From Xylanibacter brevis ATCC 19188 (lineage in GTDB: Bacteria > Bacteroidota > Bacteroidia > Bacteroidales > Bacteroidaceae): a stretch of DNA of 64,000 nt. Both the position numbers and the translations under genes were made by a program. The notes under the pieces were generated by a model. The model did no database searches. It had not been told where the DNA came from and saw only the letters and a list, made by a program, of their open reading frames with translations. Shown here in pieces: positions 44,214 to 53,423 of this stretch (position 1 is its first letter; the number at the start of each line of letters is the position of its first letter). Location of the stretch: assembly GCF_000621725.1 (NCBI RefSeq), contig NZ_JHXM01000001.1, forward strand, positions 226,796 to 290,795, in the 5' to 3' direction.

Positions 44214-45680
44214 TTACTGCTTCTGCACTTTCTTCAAAAGCTCCAGTTTTCCTTCGTCAATCAACTTCAGGATCAGTTCACCAAAGAGCGAGTTCTGCCA
44301 AGCAAACCACGAACGGGTATAGTTGGAGGCATCATCCTTGTGGAAAGACTCGTGGATGAAGCCCGTGCCATTGTCGGTGTTCACCAACTGCTGCAAGCAC
44401 CACAGGATTTCAGCGTCGTCCTGACTGGTGAAGGCCTTCATCATGACAGACATCGGCCACACCATGTCGTAGCCCACATGAGGACCACCGATACCCTCGC
44501 CAGCCTTACCGCTGAAGAAATAGGGGTTGTCCTTGCTCCACACGAAGCGGCGGGTGTTCTGGTAGATAGGATCATCTACGGGCACATCACCCAGGTAAGG
44601 CATAGCCAGCAGACTGGGCACGTTGCTGTCGTCCATCAGCAGGTGGTTGCCGAAGCCATCCACCTCGAAAGCATAGATCTTGCCATACTTAGGATGGTCA
44701 TAGACTGCATATTTCTTCAGCGCTGTCTCTACCTCGTCGGCCAGCACCTTGCACTCCTTGGCCAGGGTGGCATTGTGGTTCACCTTGGTCAGCACCTCGG
44801 CAGCCTTGCGCAGAGAGGTGACAGCAAAGAAGTTAGAGGGCACCAGGAACTGGAACGTGGTGGCATCGTCTGAGGGACGGAAAGAAGACACGATCAGGCC
44901 AACGGGGTTGACGGGTGTGCCGTAACCGTTGTTGCTGGTGGTGTCAAACTGGCGGTTGGTCTTACGCTCGAAGTGGTATGGACCGTGGTTCTCCTTGCGC
45001 TGCTGCTCGCGGAAGGTCTGCAGCACTTTCTGCATGGCCTGCTGCCACAGGTCGCCAAAGATACTGTCGTCGCCCGTCACCAGCCAGTAGTAGTAGGCCA
45101 GACGGATGGGATAGCACAGCGAGTCGATCTCGTACTTGCGCTCGTGCAGTTCGAGCTTCATGTCGGTATAGTCGCTCTGCCACTCGCCACCGGTGGGACC
45201 GAAGTTGAAGGCGTTGGCATAGGGATCGATGATGATGCACTTCAGCTGGCGCAGAATGGTGCCGCGCACCATCTTGCGGATGTCCTTATCCTCCTTGGCA
45301 AACTGCACGTAGGGCCACACCTGTGCGCCAGAGTCGCGCAGCCACATGGCGTGAATATCGCCAGTATAGACAAAGGTGTCATCGTCGCCCTCGCTATCAC
45401 TGTAGTGCACGGTGGTATCCAGCGTGTTGGGGAAACAGTTCTCAAACATCCAAGCCAGGTAGGGTGCATCCTTCAGGAGCTTCTTTACCTCCTTGATCTT
45501 CTTCTCTATGACCTCGGCATGGAAGAGACGCTCTTTGGCTGACGGACGTCGGCACACTTTAATGTTGTCGGCAGGCACAGCGATCTGGTCTGCATACTTC
45601 ATGGATACTTGGTTTGACTGTGCCGCCGCGGGCATAGCCATGGCGACCATTACTGACAAAGCAATTGGTTTTAGGTTCAT
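44214..45680 (-). CDS. GH125 exo-alpha-1,6-mannosidase
   Basis: A 488-aa secreted enzyme (leader KPIALSVMVAMAMPAAAQ). GH125 landmarks are ENCFPNTLDTTV, DTFVYTGDIHAMWLRDSGAQV (shown in part), CIIIDPYANAFN, and GIGGPHVGYDMVWPMSVMM. These metal-independent enzymes remove alpha-1,6-linked mannose from chain ends, so it would finish the oligosaccharides made by the GH76 enzyme encoded just downstream. First gene of the operon, with a -7 TAATTTTG at 45722-45729. Confidence 0.92.
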   Translation of the reverse strand: MNLKPIALSVMVAMAMPAAAQSNQVSMKYADQIAVPADNIKVCRRPSAKERLFHAEVIEKKIKEVKKLLKDAPYLAWMFENCFPNTLDTTVHYSDSEGDDDTFVYTGDIHAMWLRDSGAQVWPYVQFAKEDKDIRKMVRGTILRQLKCIIIDPYANAFNFGPTGGEWQSDYTDMKLELHERKYEIDSLCYPIRLAYYYWLVTGDDSIFGDLWQQAMQKVLQTFREQQRKENHGPYHFERKTNRQFDTTSNNGYGTPVNPVGLIVSSFRPSDDATTFQFLVPSNFFAVTSLRKAAEVLTKVNHNATLAKECKVLADEVETALKKYAVYDHPKYGKIYAFEVDGFGNHLLMDDSNVPSLLAMPYLGDVPVDDPIYQNTRRFVWSKDNPYFFSGKAGEGIGGPHVGYDMVWPMSVMMKAFTSQDDAEILWCLQQLVNTDNGTGFIHESFHKDDASNYTRSWFAWQNSLFGELILKLIDEGKLELLKKVQKQ

Positions 45681-45721
45681 AAAAATACGTTGTTTTACTA
45701 GTTACTATTCAGTTCTGCGTG

Positions 45722-45729
45722 CAAAATTA
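45722..45729 (-). promoter_or_regulatory. -7 element of the GH125-GH76-GH43 operon
   Basis: TAATTTTG on the minus strand, the same octamer as at the SusCDE operon and likewise without a good -33 element, suggesting shared activation. Confidence 0.5.
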
Positions 45730-45865
45730 CACATTATTTATATGATATGAAAGAAAAAACAAATCAAAAAACAAAAAAAGTGTTTCTAATGGTCGTTCTT
45801 TTTCTTGTTGTTCAGCCTCCTTTGCCGCGTATTTTTGTCGCTCTTTAGCGGCAAAACGGGTGCTT

Positions 45866-47173
45866 TTAAGCGGTAAAAGGGCTGCTCTTCATTTGATACA
45901 GCGTACACACGGCCCCTCTGGCGAGGAGATAGGCGATGAAAGCCAGCCACAGGGCGTGGTTCTGCATGACGGGGAACAGCAGCCAGTAGATGAGGAAGAA
46001 GCACAGGGCTGCCACCAAACAGGAAATGAGCATGCCGCGCGTCTGCAGGATGCCGATGAAGATGCCGTCCCACACAAAGGCGGCCATGCCGGCAAAGGGC
46101 ACGGCCACTGCCCACCACAGGAAGCCCGTGGCCGTCAGTACCACGGCGGCATCGGTGGTCAGCAGGCTGAGCACGGTGGTGCCGCCCAGATAATATGCCA
46201 GCGTGAAGAGCGTGGCCACCACCACACCCCAACCGAAGATATAGCGGATGGTGCGCTGCAGCATGGCCTGGTTGCGGGCACCCTGATAGCGCCCTGCCAA
46301 GGCCTCGCCGGCAAAGGCAAAGCCATCCATCACATAACTGAAGAACATGAAGAACTGCAACAGCAGCGTGTTGGCTGCCAGTATCTCGGCGCCTTGGCGG
46401 GCGCCAGCCGAAGTAAAGTACAGATTGACGGCCACCAGGCACACCGTACGCAGGAAGATGTCCAGGTTCAGGCTGAAGAAACGGGCCAAGCCCTGACAGA
46501 GTTCGCGCCACGGCGATGGATGGCGCCTGAGCATTCGGCCATAGAACCTGAGTATCAAGGCGATGCCCACCAGAAAGGTGGACCACTGTGCCACCATCGT
46601 GCCCAGCGCCACGCCGCGTATCTCCATGTCGAAGCCAATGACCAAGAAGAGCGACATACTGATATTGACCACGTTCTGACCGATGGCCAGCAGCATCGGC
46701 ACACGCGTGTTCTGCATGCCTATCAGCCATCCCATCAGCACATAGAGGCCCAACATAGCAGGTGCTCCCCATATACATATATTATAATAAGAGGCACAAA
46801 GGGGTGCCACCTCGGGCGTGAGTTGCATCAGAAAGAACATGAGGTGGCGCAAAGGCCACTGCAGCACCACGATCAGCAGTCCCACCGCCAGCGCCACCAG
46901 CAAACCGCGGCGCAACATGGTGGCGGCCACCTGCAGTTGGCGAGCGCCAAAAGCCTGTGCCGTGAGCCCGCTGGTGCCCATGCGCAGGAATCCGAAAAGC
47001 CAATACATCACATTGAAAATCATGGACCCCACGGCGATGGCTCCAATATGGCGCGCACCCCCCACATGCCCCATCACCACCACATCGCAGAGGCCCAAAA
47101 GAGGCACGGTGATGTTGGAAACGATGCTCGGCACCGCCAAATTTATGATTTTTTTGTTCAATGATGTATCCAT
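45866..47173 (-). CDS. MATE-family efflux transporter (DinF-like)
   Basis: A 435-aa integral membrane protein with about 12 hydrophobic segments. The start LNKKIINLAVPSIVSNITVP and the segment GLCDVVVMGHVGG are the MATE N-terminal signature; SLFLVIGFDMEIRGVALG and the second half repeat the pattern. MATE proteins export cationic drugs or other small molecules with Na+ or H+. Start at 47173 (MDTSLNKK) rather than 47203, supported by a -7 TACTTTTG at 47182-47189. Divergent from acpP. Confidence 0.88.
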   Translation of the reverse strand: MDTSLNKKIINLAVPSIVSNITVPLLGLCDVVVMGHVGGARHIGAIAVGSMIFNVMYWLFGFLRMGTSGLTAQAFGARQLQVAATMLRRGLLVALAVGLLIVVLQWPLRHLMFFLMQLTPEVAPLCASYYNICIWGAPAMLGLYVLMGWLIGMQNTRVPMLLAIGQNVVNISMSLFLVIGFDMEIRGVALGTMVAQWSTFLVGIALILRFYGRMLRRHPSPWRELCQGLARFFSLNLDIFLRTVCLVAVNLYFTSAGARQGAEILAANTLLLQFFMFFSYVMDGFAFAGEALAGRYQGARNQAMLQRTIRYIFGWGVVVATLFTLAYYLGGTTVLSLLTTDAAVVLTATGFLWWAVAVPFAGMAAFVWDGIFIGILQTRGMLISCLVAALCFFLIYWLLFPVMQNHALWLAFIAYLLARGAVCTLYQMKSSPFTA

Positions 47174-47281
47174 CTCGAATGCAAAAGTAATAAAAATCAG
47201 CAAGATTGCTTAAAAAAAGTAATATATATTGCACAAAAGCACCCTGTGTGTGCACACAAAAGGTAGTTTTCTTAAAAAAAA

Positions 47282-47313
47282 TTTGCGTAATTGAAAGAAA
47301 ATGAGTTACTTTG
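47282..47313 (+). promoter_or_regulatory. Promoter of acpP
   Basis: -33 TTTG at 47282-47285, 20 bp spacer and TTACTTTG at 47306-47313, a near match to the -7 element. Leader of about 60 nt before acpP. Confidence 0.65.
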
Positions 47314-47378
47314 CACCCGATTTTGGAGAAAACTTAATCACATTGAACATAAGTATTAACAATTAAAAGAAAAAAATC

Positions 47379-47615
47379 ATGTCAGAAATTGAAAGCAAAG
47401 TAAAGGCTATTATCGTTGATAAGCTCGGTGTTGATGAGGCAGAGGTTAAGCCCGAAGCAAGTTTCACAAACGACCTGGGTGCAGACTCACTGGACACTGT
47501 AGAGCTCATCATGGAGTTCGAGAAGGAGTTCGGTATCTCTATTCCCGATGATAAGGCCGAGAAGATTGGCACCGTTGCCGATGCTATTTCTTATATTGAG
47601 GAGAACGCGAAGTAA
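47379..47615 (+). CDS. acpP: Acyl carrier protein
   Basis: A 78-aa acidic protein that carries acyl chains during fatty acid synthesis on a phosphopantetheine arm. The arm attaches to the Ser of [15 protein letters not shown], which is intact. Length and sequence are typical. Followed by fabF, the standard Bacteroidetes order acpP-fabF-rnc. Confidence 0.97.
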   Translation: MSEIESKVKAIIVDKLGVDEAEVKPEASFTNDLGADSLDTVELIMEFEKEFGISIPDDKAEKIGTVADAISYIEENAK

Positions 47616-47632
47616 AAAGGATAATAGTGAAA

Positions 47633-47715
47633 AGTGAAGAGTGAAGAATTTGCTACCGCTATGACCTTCACTGAAAAGGACGAAGGACGGTAGTAAATTC
47701 TCTACTCTTCACTCT
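47633..47715 (+). terminator. Long hairpin with T-run between acpP and fabF
   Basis: Arms of about 26 nt (47633-47658 and 47688-47713) with a few mismatches, followed by seven T residues: a terminator or attenuator that should reduce readthrough from acpP into fabF. The arm sequence AGAGTGAAGAATT is repeated in part just before fabF (ACTCTTCACTATTCACTATTC), so this is probably a dispersed repeat. Confidence 0.65.
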
Positions 47716-47793
47716 TTTTTTAGGGATATTGTATCGGAAGCATATTTTTTACTCTTCACTATTCACTATTCAGTCTTCACAAAAATAAAACCT

Positions 47794-49056
47794 ATGGAAT
47801 TAAAAAGAGTCGTTGTAACAGGTCTGGGCGCAGTTACACCAGTGGGCAACACTCCCGACGAGATGTGGAACAACCTCATCAATGGCGTAAGCGGAGCAGC
47901 ACCTATTACACATTTTGATACCACAAATTTCAAAACCAAGTTTGCTTGTGAGGTGAAGAACCTCAACGTAAACGACTTCCTGGATCGCAAAGAGGCTCGC
48001 AAGATGGACCGCTACACTCAGCTGGCCCTGATTGCTGCCAAGCAGGCTGTAGCAGACTGCGGATGGGATCTTGAGCAGGAAGACAAAGACCGCATCGGCG
48101 TTGTCTTTGGTGTAGGTATTGGCGGTATTAAGACCTTCGAGGACGAGATCACCTACTACGGTGTTCATCGCGAGGACGGTCCTAAGTTCAACCCCTTCTT
48201 CATCCCTAAGATGATTGCCGACATCGCAGCCGGACAGATCTCTATCATGTACGGCTTCCATGGTCCCAACTACATCACATCTTCAGCTTGTGCTTCATCA
48301 AGCAACGCACTGGCTGACGCCTTCAACCTGATTCGTCTGGGCAAGGCCAACGCCATCGTTACCGGTGGTGCCGAGGCTGCTATCTGCGAGAGCGGTGTTG
48401 GTGGTTTCAACGCCATGCACGCCCTGTCAACTCGCAACGACGAGCCCGAGAAGGCCAGCCGTCCATTCAGCGCTTCGCGTGATGGCTTCATCATGGCAGA
48501 AGGTGCTGGTTGTCTCATCCTCGAGGAACTGGAGCACGCCAAGGCTCGTGGTGCCAAGATCTATGCCGAGATGGTTGGTGCAGGCATGAGTGCCGACGCT
48601 CACCACATCACAGCTTCTCACCCCGAAGGTCTGGGCGCTAAGCTGGTGATGAAGAACGCTCTGGAGGATGCCAACCTGCAGCCCGAGGATATCGACTACA
48701 TCAACGTACACGGTACGTCAACACACGTAGGTGATATCTCTGAGGCAAAGGCTATCAAGGAAGTCTTTGGCGACGCTGCCTTCAAGCTGAACATCTCTTC
48801 TACCAAGTCAATGACTGGTCACCTGCTCGGTGCCGCTGGCGCTGTAGAGGCTATGGCCACCATCCTGGCTGTGAAGAACGACATCGTTCCTCCCACCATC
48901 AACCATGAGGATGGCGACGAGGATCCCGAGATTGACTATAACTTGAACTTCACCTTCAACAAGGCACAGAAGCGCACCGTACGCGCTGGTCTGAGCAACA
49001 CCTTCGGTTTTGGCGGACACAATGCCTGCGTTGTATTCAAGAAATTTTCAGAGTAA
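47794..49056 (+). CDS. fabF: 3-oxoacyl-ACP synthase II
   Basis: A 420-aa condensing enzyme that elongates acyl-ACP with malonyl-ACP. The Cys-His-His triad is present: Cys in TSSACASSSNAL (about residue 164), His in INVHGTSTHVGD and His in SMTGHLLGAAG. The C-terminal NTFGFGGHNACVVF is also typical. Likely the housekeeping KAS II. Confidence 0.97.
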   Translation: MELKRVVVTGLGAVTPVGNTPDEMWNNLINGVSGAAPITHFDTTNFKTKFACEVKNLNVNDFLDRKEARKMDRYTQLALIAAKQAVADCGWDLEQEDKDRIGVVFGVGIGGIKTFEDEITYYGVHREDGPKFNPFFIPKMIADIAAGQISIMYGFHGPNYITSSACASSSNALADAFNLIRLGKANAIVTGGAEAAICESGVGGFNAMHALSTRNDEPEKASRPFSASRDGFIMAEGAGCLILEELEHAKARGAKIYAEMVGAGMSADAHHITASHPEGLGAKLVMKNALEDANLQPEDIDYINVHGTSTHVGDISEAKAIKEVFGDAAFKLNISSTKSMTGHLLGAAGAVEAMATILAVKNDIVPPTINHEDGDEDPEIDYNLNFTFNKAQKRTVRAGLSNTFGFGGHNACVVFKKFSE

Positions 49057-49116
49057 GTGAGCAAAGTGAAAGCGTGCTTTCATTTTCGAACGAAAGAAAA
49101 TTCATCGAAGATAAGT

Positions 49117-50145
49117 ATGAAGATTAAAGATATCATTAATCGTATAAAGCTCCCTTTCCGCAAGGAAAAGGAGCTTTATTCTTCTCTGCGTGCCATCATC
49201 GGCTTCTACCCCCACAACATCAAGTACTACAAAACGGCCCTGACACACAAGAGCTCTGGTAAGCGCAACGAGAAGGGTCGTCCGCTGAACAACGAGCGCT
49301 TGGAGTTTCTGGGCGACGCACTACTTGATGCCGTGGTGGGACACATCGTCTATGAGCACTTTGCCGGCAAACGAGAAGGATTTCTCACCAACACACGCTC
49401 TAAGTTGGTGAGCCGAGAGACATTGGGCAAACTGGCCCAGGAGATGGGACTCACCGAACTGATACAGAGCAGCGGCACCCAGCGCTCGCACAACAGTTAT
49501 ATGGCTGGCAACGCCTTCGAGGCACTGGTTGGTGCCATCTATCTGGACCAGGGCTACGATGCCGTGATGACATTCATGAAGCAGCGCATCCTGGCTCAGA
49601 TGGTGAACATCGACAAGGTGGCCTATAAGGAGGTGAACTTCAAGTCTAAGCTGCTGGAGTGGACCCAGAAGAACCGCGTACGCATGGATTTCAAGATACA
49701 GAAGGAATCGCAGGACGAGAACGGCTCGCCCGTGTTCTGCTTTGTGGTCATGATCGAGGGCGTGGAAGGCGGCAAGGGTCAGGGCTTCTCGAAGAAGGAG
49801 GCCCAGCAGAACGCCTCAAAGGAGACGCTGCAGCGCCTGCGTCGCGAACCGCAGTTCATCGATGCCATCTTCCAGGCTAAGTCCGAGCGCACCAAGATGG
49901 AGGAAGAGCCCACGGCCATTGCTCCCGACCTGGAGAAGGAGAAGGAGTTCATCATCCAGAGCGACAAGAGCGAGAAGAACGAGGCTCCAAAGAAAGCCGA
50001 CAAGCCTGCCGAGCCCAAGAAGCAGGAGACTGCCGGCAGCAACGATGTTGATGAGTTTGACCTCTCGGACATCAGCCATCAGCCCAAGGAACAGTCACGC
50101 GAAGATATTATCGCAGCTGCCGAGGCCGCTGCTTACAACGCATGA
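49117..50145 (+). CDS. rnc: Ribonuclease III with long charged C-terminal tail
   Basis: A 342-aa protein. The catalytic domain has NNERLEFLGDALLDAVVG (signature) and HNSYMAGNAFEALVGAIYLD; the dsRNA-binding domain runs from about FKSKLLEWTQ to ASKETLQRLRR. Then comes a tail of about 95 residues rich in Glu, Lys and Pro (NEAPKKADKPAEPKKQE), longer than in most RNase III proteins but seen in Bacteroidetes. Start at 49117 (MKIKDII) is preferred; a GTG at 49057 directly after the fabF stop would add 20 residues not typical of the family. The stop overlaps the next start (ATGA). Confidence 0.93.
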   Translation: MKIKDIINRIKLPFRKEKELYSSLRAIIGFYPHNIKYYKTALTHKSSGKRNEKGRPLNNERLEFLGDALLDAVVGHIVYEHFAGKREGFLTNTRSKLVSRETLGKLAQEMGLTELIQSSGTQRSHNSYMAGNAFEALVGAIYLDQGYDAVMTFMKQRILAQMVNIDKVAYKEVNFKSKLLEWTQKNRVRMDFKIQKESQDENGSPVFCFVVMIEGVEGGKGQGFSKKEAQQNASKETLQRLRREPQFIDAIFQAKSERTKMEEEPTAIAPDLEKEKEFIIQSDKSEKNEAPKKADKPAEPKKQETAGSNDVDEFDLSDISHQPKEQSREDIIAAAEAAAYNA

Positions 50146-51314
50146 AGACAGCAATCGTAGGAGGCGGCGCAGCAGGCTTCTTTCTGGCCATCAACCTGAA
50201 AGAAATGTGTCCAGGAATGCAGATTGACATTCTTGAAGCCGGCTCACGCGTATTAAGAAAGGTAGAAGTTTCGGGTGGCGGGCGCTGTAACTGCACCAAC
50301 TCTTTCCGTGAGGTTGCAGACCTGAAGAATGTATATCCGCGCGGCCACCGACTGCTGAAACGCCTCTTCAAGCAGTTTGACCACCGCGCTGCCTATCAAT
50401 GGTTTGAGCAGCGCGGTGTCAAACTGGTCACTCAGGAAGACCAATGCGTCTTCCCGCAGTCACAGGATTCACATACCATCATCAACCTGTTTCTCAGCGA
50501 GGCCCACCGACTGGGCATCACCATCAAGACCAATCAGCGCGTACACACACTGGAACAGCTGAGCGACTACGACTACATCGCCGTCACCACTGGCGGCCTG
50601 TCGCCACAGTCCACCCTGCTGGCCTCCCACGAACTGGAGACGCCCGTACCCTCACTGTTCACCTTCAGCATCAACGATGCCAAACTGCGCGACCTGATGG
50701 GCACCGTGGTCGAGGCCAGCGCCATGATTCCCGGCACCAAGTTCAGGGCCTCTGGCGCCCTGCTGATCACACACTGGGGGATGAGTGGTCCTTGCATCCT
50801 GCGTCTCTCCAGCTATGCTGCCAGAGCGCTGAGCGAAGCCCACTACCAGATGCCGCTGGCAGTCAACTGGACAGGCAGCAATGAGGCCGAGGTGCTGCAG
50901 GTGCTCGACGAGACCATCATTGCCAACCGCCAGAAGCAGCTGTCGTCTGTACGCCCGTTCAACCTCCCCACCCGCCTGTGGAACTACCTGCTGGAGAAGA
51001 GTCTGGGCGCCCGCGCACATGCTCCCTGGGGCAGCCTCAACCGCAAAGAGCTGAACCGACTCACCAACACGCTGGTCAACGACACCTACCCCATCCAAGG
51101 CCGTGCCGCCTTCAAAGACGAGTTTGTGACCTGCGGTGGCGTGGCCCTGTCGGCCGTCAACCCCTCGACGCTCGAGAGTCGCATCCAGCCACACCTCTAC
51201 TTCGCCGGCGAAGTGCTCGACATCGACGGCGTCACGGGTGGATTCAATTTCCAAGCAGCCTGGACCACAGCCTATACCGTAGCCCAAGCCATCAGTCAAT
51301 CAGTAAATGCTTAA
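50142..51314 (+). CDS. NAD(P)/FAD-dependent oxidoreductase, HI0933/BaiN-like
   Basis: A 390-aa flavoprotein. The N-terminal dinucleotide motif IVGGGAAGFFLAI, then VLRKVEVSGGGRCNCTN, and the C-terminal FAGEVLDIDGVTGGFNFQAAW are the family signatures. Homologues are called aminoacetone oxidase or BaiN-like; physiological role uncertain. Translationally coupled to rnc by ATGA, and its stop overlaps the convergent gene's stop by 4 bp (TTAA). Confidence 0.92.
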   Translation: MKTAIVGGGAAGFFLAINLKEMCPGMQIDILEAGSRVLRKVEVSGGGRCNCTNSFREVADLKNVYPRGHRLLKRLFKQFDHRAAYQWFEQRGVKLVTQEDQCVFPQSQDSHTIINLFLSEAHRLGITIKTNQRVHTLEQLSDYDYIAVTTGGLSPQSTLLASHELETPVPSLFTFSINDAKLRDLMGTVVEASAMIPGTKFRASGALLITHWGMSGPCILRLSSYAARALSEAHYQMPLAVNWTGSNEAEVLQVLDETIIANRQKQLSSVRPFNLPTRLWNYLLEKSLGARAHAPWGSLNRKELNRLTNTLVNDTYPIQGRAAFKDEFVTCGGVALSAVNPSTLESRIQPHLYFAGEVLDIDGVTGGFNFQAAWTTAYTVAQAISQSVNA

Positions 51315-52357
51315 TTACTCGTCTTATCGAGCTTCATCAGTAGAAGACCGATAAGAATCCAAATGATTTCTCGCACACGGCAGATGATGCTGACAAAGAT
51401 GCCGAGGGCAGCCGAGAGTTCCATCACAGCGATAGACACCACGAAGCCGCCTTCCTGCACACCTATCTGCATGGGCAGCCATCCTATCAGGTTGGCCAGC
51501 AGCGAGGTGAACGAGAGTATCAGCACCGAGTGCAGGAACGTCAGCACCAGTCCGCTCATGCCGCCACCACAGTCGATGCCAAAAAGCAGCAGCATGAACA
51601 TAATCTCAAGGCTCTGTACCACGCGTGAAAAATACTCCAGCAGCAGACTGCTATAGAAGGCCCGCTTGTCGGTATGATGCAAGGCAGCAATCTGCTCGTC
51701 CACATGATGCAGCGTCTCGGCATGCGTCTCCAGCATGCGGGCGCTCCAGTTCTTCAGGCCCGGCACCTTGCCAATCCAGCGCACGCCCTTCACCACCAGG
51801 CCCTTGCGATAGCCACGCGAGAAGAGGTAGAACGCCACCAGACAAAAGACGATGGCCAAGGCAAACATGAAGGCCATCACTGGCGTCAGTTTCAGGTCGC
51901 CAATGGCCACCAGCGCCAGATAGAGGAATATCGATGTGAACCAAAACCAGAAGTGGGCAAAGATGTGCATCATGGCATAGAGCACCACCGACGAGGAGGC
52001 ATGTTCCTTGCTCATATCGCGCGACAGGGCGATGATGCGATAGGGCTCGCCGCCTAGTCCGCCCACGGGTGTGGCATAGTTCAGGGCATAGCCCGTAATG
52101 GTGAGACGGAAGATGCGCCAGAAGCCCACGTGCTCGTCGTCGCTGCTCACGCTGCGTATCACGCTCTGCCATGCCAAGGCGTTGATGCCATATACAAACA
52201 CCCACACACCCACGATTGGTATCAGCCAATAGCCGGCGTGACAGATGTGCTGCCACAGTTCTACGAAGCTCACGTCGAAGGTGAACATCATCACCACGAC
52301 AGCCAATACACCAATAAAGAATAAGAAATTATTGATTTTCTTTTTAGTCCACGTCAT
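51311..52357 (-). CDS. Lysylphosphatidylglycerol synthase transmembrane-type (flippase-like) protein
   Basis: A 348-aa polytopic membrane protein of the LPG_synthase_TM/UPF0104 type with about eight hydrophobic segments. Landmarks are GVWVFVYGINALAWQ, YALNYATPVGGLGGEPYR (the conserved P-G-G-x-G-x-E motif), and the late segment GWLPMQIGVQEGG. It lacks the catalytic domain of MprF, so it probably moves a lipid or polyprenyl-linked molecule. Cotranscribed with the CDP-alcohol phosphatidyltransferase 27 bases upstream, consistent with a role in lipids. Confidence 0.85.
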   Translation of the reverse strand: MTWTKKKINNFLFFIGVLAVVVMMFTFDVSFVELWQHICHAGYWLIPIVGVWVFVYGINALAWQSVIRSVSSDDEHVGFWRIFRLTITGYALNYATPVGGLGGEPYRIIALSRDMSKEHASSSVVLYAMMHIFAHFWFWFTSIFLYLALVAIGDLKLTPVMAFMFALAIVFCLVAFYLFSRGYRKGLVVKGVRWIGKVPGLKNWSARMLETHAETLHHVDEQIAALHHTDKRAFYSSLLLEYFSRVVQSLEIMFMLLLFGIDCGGGMSGLVLTFLHSVLILSFTSLLANLIGWLPMQIGVQEGGFVVSIAVMELSAALGIFVSIICRVREIIWILIGLLLMKLDKTSN

Positions 52358-52384
52358 GTGTATGCCCGTTCTTTTAATTACAAC

Positions 52385-53368
52385 CTAAGAGAGTTTCTCC
52401 ACCATCTCTTTACAGAAGGCCTCATGGCGACGGTTGATCCACCATGCAATGAATCCCAGACCGATGATCTCCCACAGGAAGTTCAGCACGGGCACGTCGA
52501 GCAGGCAGAACAAGAACAGGAAGGCCGAACGGAAGTTAAAGACAATGAGACCTACGCACTTCACCAGCGGCTTAGAGCAGGCATGCAACTGTGCACGCAC
52601 GTCGCGTGGAATCTGGTCGCAGGCGCCAAACTTCTTTTTCAACACGGCCATCAGGCGCTGGAACTGCGGTGTCACGCGCTCCTGCTTCTTGGTGTATTCC
52701 ACGTATTGCTGTTGGAACAGGCGCTCTACGAAGGGAGCATCCTTAGGCATCTGGTCCAGTATCTCCTGCTGGCGCTCGGAGTTATCCAGCTCACAGCCCT
52801 TCTCACCCTTCTGGAAGAACAGGTGCACCTGGATGTAATAGTCGGCCAGGCGCTGCTGTCCGGCCAGTCCGTGCAAACCGGAATAGGCAGCCAGGGCAAA
52901 CACCACGATGGTGGCAATGATGGCATTCGTGGGTGTGTCTTCGATGCCCAGCCATCCGAACTCGATGTCGTGGTGCTGATAGAAGCGCCAGATCAAGGCC
53001 AAATAGATGGGGGTGAACCACGCAAAGCCGGCCACACCGTCGAGGATGCGACCCATGCGACTCTTCTTGCCCGAGATGCGCGCCAACTGTCCGTCGGTGC
53101 AATCCAGGATGTCGCCCACCATCAGCAGCAGGATGCCCACCAGGTTGAACAGCAGTCCTGCCCACGACTCATAGTGATAGCTGCCATGGGCAAAGAAGAA
53201 GCAGCTGGCAGCCCCAAACACCATCGACCAAATGGTCACGGTGTTGGGGTGAATACCGAACTTATTGAAGAATTCTGCCAGATAATAACATATCGGGCGA
53301 ACTATATAAAGATCAAAAATATCCTCCGTTTCCGTTGATTTTAGGCTCTTTAGTATCTTTTCGTTCAT
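52385..53368 (-). CDS. CDP-alcohol phosphatidyltransferase-family membrane protein, last motif Asp missing
   Basis: A 327-aa integral membrane protein. The CDP-alcohol motif reads DCTDGQLAR, eight residues, then GRILDGVAG. The family pattern is D-x2-DG-x2-AR-x8-G-x3-D-x3-D; the first three Asp are present but the fourth, thought to be the catalytic base, is Gly here, and no Asp follows nearby. So the protein may be inactive or use another base. Start at 53368 (MNEKILKS) is strongly supported by the promoter at 53392-53423, which rules out the longer frame to 53506. First gene of a two-gene operon. Confidence 0.83.
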   Translation of the reverse strand: MNEKILKSLKSTETEDIFDLYIVRPICYYLAEFFNKFGIHPNTVTIWSMVFGAASCFFFAHGSYHYESWAGLLFNLVGILLLMVGDILDCTDGQLARISGKKSRMGRILDGVAGFAWFTPIYLALIWRFYQHHDIEFGWLGIEDTPTNAIIATIVVFALAAYSGLHGLAGQQRLADYYIQVHLFFQKGEKGCELDNSERQQEILDQMPKDAPFVERLFQQQYVEYTKKQERVTPQFQRLMAVLKKKFGACDQIPRDVRAQLHACSKPLVKCVGLIVFNFRSAFLFLFCLLDVPVLNFLWEIIGLGFIAWWINRRHEAFCKEMVEKLS

Positions 53369-53391
53369 GGTCCTTTTTTCTAAAAACTCCG

Positions 53392-53423
53392 CAAAGTTAC
53401 TAATAAGTGAGGAATAAAACAAA
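53392..53423 (-). promoter_or_regulatory. Promoter of the phosphatidyltransferase operon
   Basis: -33 TTTG (53420-53423), 20 bp spacer, -7 TAACTTTG (53392-53399) on the minus strand. The -33 element directly abuts the stop codon of the GH43 gene upstream (53424). Confidence 0.75.

Noticed and set aside
45860..47164. Plus-strand ORF of 434 codons antisense to the MATE gene
   Set aside because: A shadow frame of a GC-rich membrane protein gene; composition (His/Gln/Glu-rich without hydrophobic core) is typical of antisense frames.
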